From: Semisulcospira habei
Taxonomy: Eukaryota > Mollusca > Gastropoda > Semisulcospiridae
Direction of reading: 5' to 3'
Assembly (NCBI GenBank): GCA_036245525.1
Contig: BTPG01000002.1
Coordinates: 166,491,501-166,555,500, forward strand
Length of the DNA: 64,000 bases
The notes beneath the pieces are model-generated. The model did not search any database and was not told the origin of the DNA. It was given only the letters and a program-made list of their open reading frames with translations. The stretch's first letter is position 1. Every line of letters begins with the position of its first letter. Positions 58,734-64,000 of this stretch are shown in pieces. Both the position numbers and the translations under genes were made by a program.

Positions 58734-58829
58734 AATAGCGAAAAGGAGTAGGGTGCTGCCCAAAACCCTGCCACGGCAGTAAGCTTAGCTTCGAGGGGCA
58801 ACCTCCCGACGATTTCAGCTAAGAGTTAC

Positions 58830-60116
58830 CTATAACGCCAGCGGCACTCGGAGGGAGTGTTGCGCTGCCAAGAGGTCTCCAACGAGGGCCAGGTTGTCTC
58901 GTTGGCCGGAGAGGTCTCGGAGATAGAAGCGGGCGAAGGTGGACTCTGCTCGCCACCCGACCGCTGCAACTATGTCTCTGACTCCGCAGTTGCGGTAGAA
59001 CGCGACGCTGGCGGTGGCTGCTCTGACTTCGTGAACCCATATTCGCATTCTCTTGGCACCCTGTGGGAAGAGATCATTGTAAGCGGAACAGATGGTCCAT
59101 CGCAACCAGGATGAGATCGTCTGGGTGGAAATGTCAGCTTGGCCTGGGGTCAAGGGCAAGAACAGGCGGGAGCGGCCTCTCCTGATGGGCTTCACTCTGC
59201 GCAGATAGACTTTTCATGCTCGGGCCGGGTCCTGCAGTCGTGACGTCTGGGACCGGTCAAATCCCGTAAGTGGGTGAAGACTCCAGGCGCAGCCGAGGGG
59301 AGTCTATTCTTGGCCAAGAAGCAAGGATTGGTCAGAAGTTAAACCGAACCGTCGGTCCTGAACTGCATGCAGGCTGGGTCTATGGACAGTGCATGCAGCT
59401 CGCTTACTCTGGTGGCTGTGGCGAGGGCCAGGAGGAAGCAGGTGTTCCTAGTCACGTCTGCGAGGTGGGCTAGGTGAAGAGGCTCAAACCAACTGGAGTT
59501 CAACCAGGTCAACACCCACGGGAGATCCCAGCGTGGAATGAGCAGCTAGGCGCTGGAGTTTGAAGTGGGACATCAAGTCTGAGAGGTTCTTGCACGCTCC
59601 CGGGTCTGGTAGGCCTAAGTGCTGATAAGTGTCTGCCACCATCGAGAGATAACCGCGAATGGTGATCGGGACCAAGTCCTGCTCACTAAACAGCCACAAG
59701 AAGAACTCGGGCCGCTGAATCGTGGTCAGAGCCGTGGGGGAGAGACGCTGGGACTCGCACCAGGACTGTAGGACCCTCCATTTTCCCTCATACACCCGAA
59801 GGGTGGATGGTCTGCGGGCTGCCACGATCACCTCCAATGCTGCATCCAAGAAACCTCGAGCTGTGAGGGCTTGCCGCACAACCTCCAGGCGTGAAGCAGA
59901 AGTCTCTCTGGACAAGGGTGGAAGAGGTTCTGCCTGGGCTGCTTCAGCATCGTACGAGGCGCAGGGAGCCTGAGAGGAGGGTCGGTGGAGAGGCTCAAAA
60001 GGTCTGTCATCCACGTCCTGTTCCAACTGAATGGTGCAATGAGCAGTAGGACCGTGTTGCATCCCCGGAGCTTAAGGAGCATCTTGGGCACCAGCACCGA
60101 AGGAGGATAAACGTAG
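58830..60116 (-). pseudogene. DIRS-like tyrosine recombinase
   Basis: Read on minus from about 60116: a linker ending the RNase-H side, then TARGFLDAALEVIVAARRPS, the core-binding domain (ITIRGYLSMVADTYQHLGLP), catalytic Arg in LALATATRVSELHAL (about 59425), then HEVR box IWVHEVRAATASVAFY (about 59040), GW and Tyr in ESTFARFYLRD (about 58920). A frameshift near 59530 and stops near 59340, 59230 and 59120 break the frame, so it is inactive though all catalytic positions are present. Confidence 0.88.
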
Positions 60117-60133
60117 GCCACAAGGCCCTCCCA

Positions 60134-60814
60134 ACAAAGACAATGAGGCTGAACGCAACCAGGGAAGAACCAGTCTTGCTTGCTGGCACCCCGTTGGAGG
60201 AGGTGGAGTCCTTCACCTATCTCGGGAGCATCATAGACAAAAAAGGCGGCACTGATGCAGATGTCAGAGCACGAATCGGTAAAGCCAGAGCAGCCTTTCT
60301 CCAGTTGAAAAAAGTGTGGAGTTCCAGAGAGCTGTCACAACACACCAAAGTCCGGATTTTCAACTCCAATGTAAAAGCAGTTCTCCTATATGGAGCAGAG
60401 ACATGGAGATTGACAAAAACCACAGTCAACAGAGTACAGACCTTCATGAACAGTTGCCTTAGAAGAATTTTGAAAATCCACTGGCCAGAGAAGATCAGCA
60501 ACGTCAGACTCTGGGAGAGAACAGAGCAGATAACAGCAGAGAATGAAATTGGGCGAAGAAGATGGGGATGGATCGGTCACAGTCTGAGAAAGCCAGCTTC
60601 CAGTATCACTAGGCAGGCATTGTCATGGAACCCCCAGGGAAAGAGGAAAAGAGGTAGGCCGAGAAACTCCTGGCGTCGAGACCTCCAAGCAGACATCAAG
60701 AGACTGGGAACCACCTGGAGTAGAATCGAAGGAGAAGCACAGGACAGGAGTTGCTGGAGGTCTCTCGTCGACAGCCTATACCCGGGTAGGGGTGACAGGC
60801 GTAAGTAAGTAAGT
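60134..60814 (+). mobile_element. LINE with (AAGT)n tail inside the DIRS-like element, 14-bp TSD
   Basis: The frame runs without a stop from the truncation to 60808 and is nearly identical to the receptor-gene copy (only about three residue differences seen: TL/TP, NK/NR, DG/DS). ACAAGGCCCTCCCA flanks it at 60120-60133 and 60815-60828. Tail GTAAGTAAGTAAGT. A recently active family. Confidence 0.95.
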
Positions 60815-60828
60815 ACAAGGCCCTCCCA

Positions 60829-61990
60829 GGAGACTGACAGAGTGTCCACCGCCCACGCAAGGGGGGCCGGGATGGGGGAGACAAATAGTGGGAGCTGTTT
60901 GTTCCATCTGGTGGCAAACAGGTCGATCATGGGCGTCTCCTAGTAAGCACAGATCATCCGGAAGATGTCCGGCCGGAGGGACCACTCGGTGTGGAGGAGC
61001 TGTCTTCGTCGCGAGAGGGAGTCCGCGAGAACATTCAGGTGTCCCGGGATGTGTCGTGCAACCCCGCGATCCCTGCCCCATAGGAAGATCTGGTAAAGTA
61101 GCATGCAGAGGGTCGGAGAACGAGTGCCGTCTTGCTTCTAAATATAGGCTACCACCGTCGCATTGTCGGACAGGATCAGGACTTCCTGGCCGCAGAGCCG
61201 CGATTCCCAGTTGATGAGTGCTAACCAGACCACCTTCAACTCCAGCCAGTTGATATGTTTGTCTCGAAGGTCCGACGCCCACCGGCCCACGACGGTGCTG
61301 AATTCCGGCAGTAAGTGGGCACCCCAGCCGTCGAGACTTGCGTCTGTGCAAATGGAGAAAGTCGGCAGCGGGGTGGAGAGAGGGACTCCTGTCGCCAATC
61401 AAGAGTGATCTGTCCATCGGAGCAGATGTGGCCGGATCAGCAGCGAGACTGGGATTGAGGCTGAGAGATCTCCTGAGGACGACTGCCAGTGGAGCAGCAC
61501 ATGCAGCTGTAGCGGTCGAGCGTTAAGCCTGCTGAGGGGTAACAGATCCACAGCTGCGCTGATTAGACCCAAGAGCTGGAGCCAGGTCATGGCCGGGACC
61601 GCGTCTGCTAGGGAAACTTGCCATGCAAAGGTTGCCAACTTCTGGATCCAAGCCTCCGGTAGACGTACCCTGTTGAGATCAGTCAGAAACTCCATGCAGC
61701 TGTAGTGGTCGAGCGTTAAGAATGCCGAGGGGTAACAGATTCGCTGCTGCGCTGATTAGACCCAAGAGCTGGAGCCAGGTCCTGACCGGGACCGCGTCTG
61801 CTAGGGAAACTTGCCGTGCAAAGGTCGCCAGCTTCTGGATCCGAGCCTCCGGTAGACGTACTCTGTTGAGATCAGCCATAAACTCCATGCCCAGGTGGAC
61901 AAACCGGCGAGACGGCACCAGGTCCAACTTTCCCTTGTTGAGGAAGAACCCGAACCAGCAAAGAAGCGCTAGGAGAGCATCCCTGTCCAC
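60829..61990 (-). pseudogene. DIRS-like RT remnant, RNase H and linker
   Basis: FFLNKGKLDLVPSRRFVHLG (about 61930) is the end of the RT domain. RNase H follows at 61398-61138: Asp in ICTDASLDGWGAHL, Glu in NWLELKVVWLAL, Asp in LILSDNATVV. Then HLNVLADSLSR and MIDLFATRWNKQLPLFVSP. The RT palm is missing, and a 193-bp tandem duplication (61500-61885) breaks the frame. Confidence 0.88.
61500..61885. repeat. 193-bp tandem duplication in the RT/RNase H region
   Basis: 61500-61692 and 61693-61885 are near-identical (CATGCAGCTGTAG, GCTGATTAGACCCAAGAGC, GCGTCTGCTAGGGAAACTTG, GAGCCTCCGGTAGACGTA). The length is not a multiple of three. Confidence 0.92.
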
Positions 61991-61996
61991 CTCTAG

Positions 61997-63383
61997 CTAG
62001 AAGTCCCGCAGGTGGTCATTAAAGGTGTCCGCCAGGTCTCTACATCCTGGGGGCTGTGGAAGAATGTTGAAACGTTTCTGCTGAAACAGAGCGTCGACCG
62101 ATGCTGCAGCCTTCCTCTTGAGCGGCGGAGAGGGCAGGCATCCCTCCAAGGGAAGAATCACTGAGATCAAACGTGCCGCCTCGTCTAGGGCCCGCAACGT
62201 CTCAGACGAACCTGGAGTCTCCGCTGCCGTATCTGAGGCCGAAGCGCTGCGGGGCTGGGGATCCTGGGGGTACAGAACTGACGCCGAGTCCTCTGGGTGC
62301 AGACTGAGGACATCCCCGTCATCAACCGAAGGCGTGGGAGAGGCAGAAACAATGTCACGACGGGGGATCAAGTCGTCCGGCAGAGACCAGTAGGGTCTGT
62401 CAGGCGAGCGCTCAGGGTGCCTGTGCGCAGGGCGAGGGTCAGGAGAAAGCCGAGCGGTGCAAGACCGCTGTCGGTGTCCGGGCACTACCGTAGCGCTGAC
62501 CGGCGATCTTGCTCGAACGACGGGCAAGGGAAGGCGCCTCCTACATGAGTCCAGGGAAGCTGGCGGGGAGTCGCGACGATAAGTCCAAGCGATCCACGAA
62601 AGCATTCCCGAGGACTAGGAGAACGATGGCGAGGAGAGAAAGGCCGAATAGCGCGAGGGGACCGGCTCCGGCTAGGAACTCGACATGGAGGTGACAGGCT
62701 ATCTCCGTAGATACACTGACCCGTGCTAGGAGGCCTGCGTGCACTGGGGGTGGCTGACGGACGGCAACTAATGGAAATGTCTCCCTGAGTCTGTGTCTTC
62801 TGAGTGCTCTGTCTCTTGGACGCTTCTTGCGAGGGGCCATGCGAGACTGGCAGTTGTCCCTTGGTCACTCCTTGCGAAGGACCATGCAGGACGGGGTTGA
62901 CTCTCCCGGCCATCGCTGTGAGAGGGCTAACGGGACTGAGTCCAGTGTCAGGCATGAAGAGGGTCCCACAATCTCAGAGGTCACTCGGCGGCGCAGAGTA
63001 TTGGGGGGAGCGGGGGTTACAGTCACTTTATGGCCCTGCACTGACCTGTCACTGTCCAGCGGCGCCATAGTATCAGTAGCCGTTGGGCGTCCCACTCGAT
63101 AAAACTCCCACAGCTGGGACCACTTACGCTCCTTCCACGTAGCGCGCTTAGCACAGGTATGGGACGAGGAGCAGCCGGAACAGAAAAGACACAGTGTATG
63201 AGAGTCCATCGGCCACTGGAATCCCTTACATCTCCTACAGGTGCGTAGCTGTGCGCTGCAACACAAAGCAGAAGCCATGAAAGCAACCGCGCGGGGCCAG
63301 TAACGAAAGGCTCCGTGAACAGGCCTCACCCTGCCGGGCGAGGCTAAGCCCAGACTCAACGGAAAAATTCGACAAATTTCCAA
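61997..63383 (-). pseudogene. DIRS-like gag
   Basis: The N-terminal part (63383-62865) has a cysteine-rich segment, CRRCKGFQWPMD and CLFCSGCSSSHTC, a possible zinc-binding site. The C-terminal part (62605-61997) is Ser/Pro/Arg-rich and ends ADTFNDHLRDF. The frame shifts at least once (about 62600-62900). Directly after it the RT end appears, so about 250 residues of RT are missing. Confidence 0.72.
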
Positions 63384-63561
63384 GGGAATATGCCGACGGC
63401 GCCGTACACAGTCCGTTTACTCGTAGGCATAACCCAAGGCCTTACCTCGCCATCTTCTTAGCCACTAGCGAAGCTTGCGACGTAGTATAGCTGTAGAACA
63501 AATCCAACAGAGAGGCTGAAGCCGGTGAACCGTTCACGGTGAAGCTATGGGTAAGACTGGC

Positions 63562-63745
63562 GGGAATACACGGCTCACGTGACCGGATGGAGGGAGGGGA
63601 GACTACCCGGTCGCTTGGATATAACTCTTGTTACGGCCCTTGTCGTGTAAGTACACACTAAGTTAAGGGTCTTAGGCTGAAGTAGGGTAAGTTAAGGGGT
63701 ATATTCCACATAGTAATGCCATCGGTAATGTATTTTGAGGAAACC
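63562..63745. repeat. DIRS-like inverted terminal repeat, right
   Basis: Complement of 58416-58590, extended by GGTAATGTATTTTGAGGAAACCA to the element end at about 63745. Confidence 0.9.
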
Positions 63746-63790
63746 AAGTCCCTTCTATAACTAGAAGAGACTTAAAAAGGGATACATGCT
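63746..63790 (+). repeat. End of the R1 copy interrupted by the DIRS-like element
   Basis: AGTCCCTTCTATAACTAGAAG and AGACTTAAAAA match the terminal palindrome of R1 (21640-21672; 7252-7275 reversed). Confidence 0.8.
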
Positions 63791-63878
63791 ATTTTTGAGT
63801 TGTTGCATCACTGTTATGTTATTTCACCACTGATTACTGCAGCGTGTGAATTTAATTCGTGTTGGTTGTTAATCCCCT

Positions 63879-63936
63879 TGTGCATGTAGCCACAAGTACT
63901 ATTTTCAGTGCTGGTGTCTGGATGCACAAGGGGTTA
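63879..63936. mobile_element. H4 short fold-back MITE
   Basis: TTAATCCCCTTGTGCATGTA at the left is complementary to GATGCACAAGGGGTTAG at the right. A remnant of the same type follows the H1 copy at 42866. Confidence 0.7.
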
Positions 63937-64000
63937 GCCCCTTTACTGCCAAGGGAAACTGAACCCAATCCAAATGCAAGAGACCTAGATCCTCTTGAGC
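63933..64000. mobile_element. H2 fold-back MITE, cut by the window edge
   Basis: TTAGCCCCTTTACTGCCAAG, GAACCCAATCC and GCAAGAGACCTAGATCC are the left half of an H2 element. Confidence 0.75.

Larger units (their letters stand above)
58378..63745 (-). mobile_element. DIRS-like tyrosine-recombinase retrotransposon
   Basis: Coding strand is minus: gag (63383-61997), RT remnant plus RNase H (61990-61138), a conserved linker, and tyrosine recombinase (60062-58830). Inverted terminal repeats: GATGGCATTACTATGTGGAA at 58420 is the complement of the right end near 63707-63726, and similarity extends over ~170 bp. An internal complementary region (58630-58730) joins complements of both outer ends, as in DIRS1. 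It is inserted in R1 between 58377 and 63746. It contains a 681-bp LINE (60134-60814). Frameshifts and an RT deletion make it defective. Confidence 0.92.

Noticed and set aside
63780..63870. A further PSMG2 exon near 63844 (ACTGCAG acceptor)
   Set aside because: In the required phase the sequence meets a stop at once, and it lacks similarity to the next part of PSMG2.

Overview
This is a gene-poor, repeat-rich stretch of an animal genome. It is most likely a mollusc, probably a gastropod. That is inferred from a single-large-exon Cys-loop receptor, the mix of L2/CR1-like, RTE-like and I-like LINEs, Gypsy and DIRS-like retroelements, many fold-back MITEs, and long GT/GA microsatellites. Species cannot be fixed from the sequence alone. 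Nothing here is bacterial, and the coding evidence comes from spliced exons with matching phases.

Host genes. (1) A nicotinic-acetylcholine-receptor-like Cys-loop subunit on + (exon 1 33420-34605, exon 2 37622-37776; 446 aa). A LINE sits exactly on its splice donor. A paralogous last exon with its own 3' UTR stands alone at 22149-22303. (2) CHTF8 (minus; exons 47565-47543, 46134-46014, 42623-42384) and PSMG2 (plus; exons at 47825, 48167, 55293 and 56063, continuing beyond the window). These two form a head-to-head pair with 259 bp between the start codons.

Layout. 0.5-3.2 kb: LINE fragments in a ~245-bp tandem repeat. 6.3-14 kb: a dispersed repeat here called R1, holding four LINE insertions that alternate with (GA)n. 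15.7-20.9 kb: a LINE split by a 4.2-kb LTR retrotransposon with TSD GTGTG, which carries gag-protease and an antisense SGNH-hydrolase ORF. 21-30 kb: orphan receptor exon, minisatellite, microsatellites, an RTE-like LINE, fold-backs. 31-37 kb: receptor gene among many TTAA-ended fold-back MITEs. 42.4-56.2 kb: CHTF8/PSMG2. Each gene holds, in its second intron, a TIR element (42936-45560 and 48999-53733) with 4-bp TSD, a dispersed array of a short motif and remnants of a small spliced gene. 56.3-63.8 kb: R1 interrupted by a DIRS-like tyrosine-recombinase retroelement, itself interrupted by a LINE nearly identical to the one in the receptor gene.

The most interesting signal is the pair of motif-array TIR elements: different motifs, the same architecture, and apparently related small proteins. 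The second is the LINE lineage that repeatedly enters (GA/TC)n tracts. The third is the LINE that duplicated a receptor splice donor.
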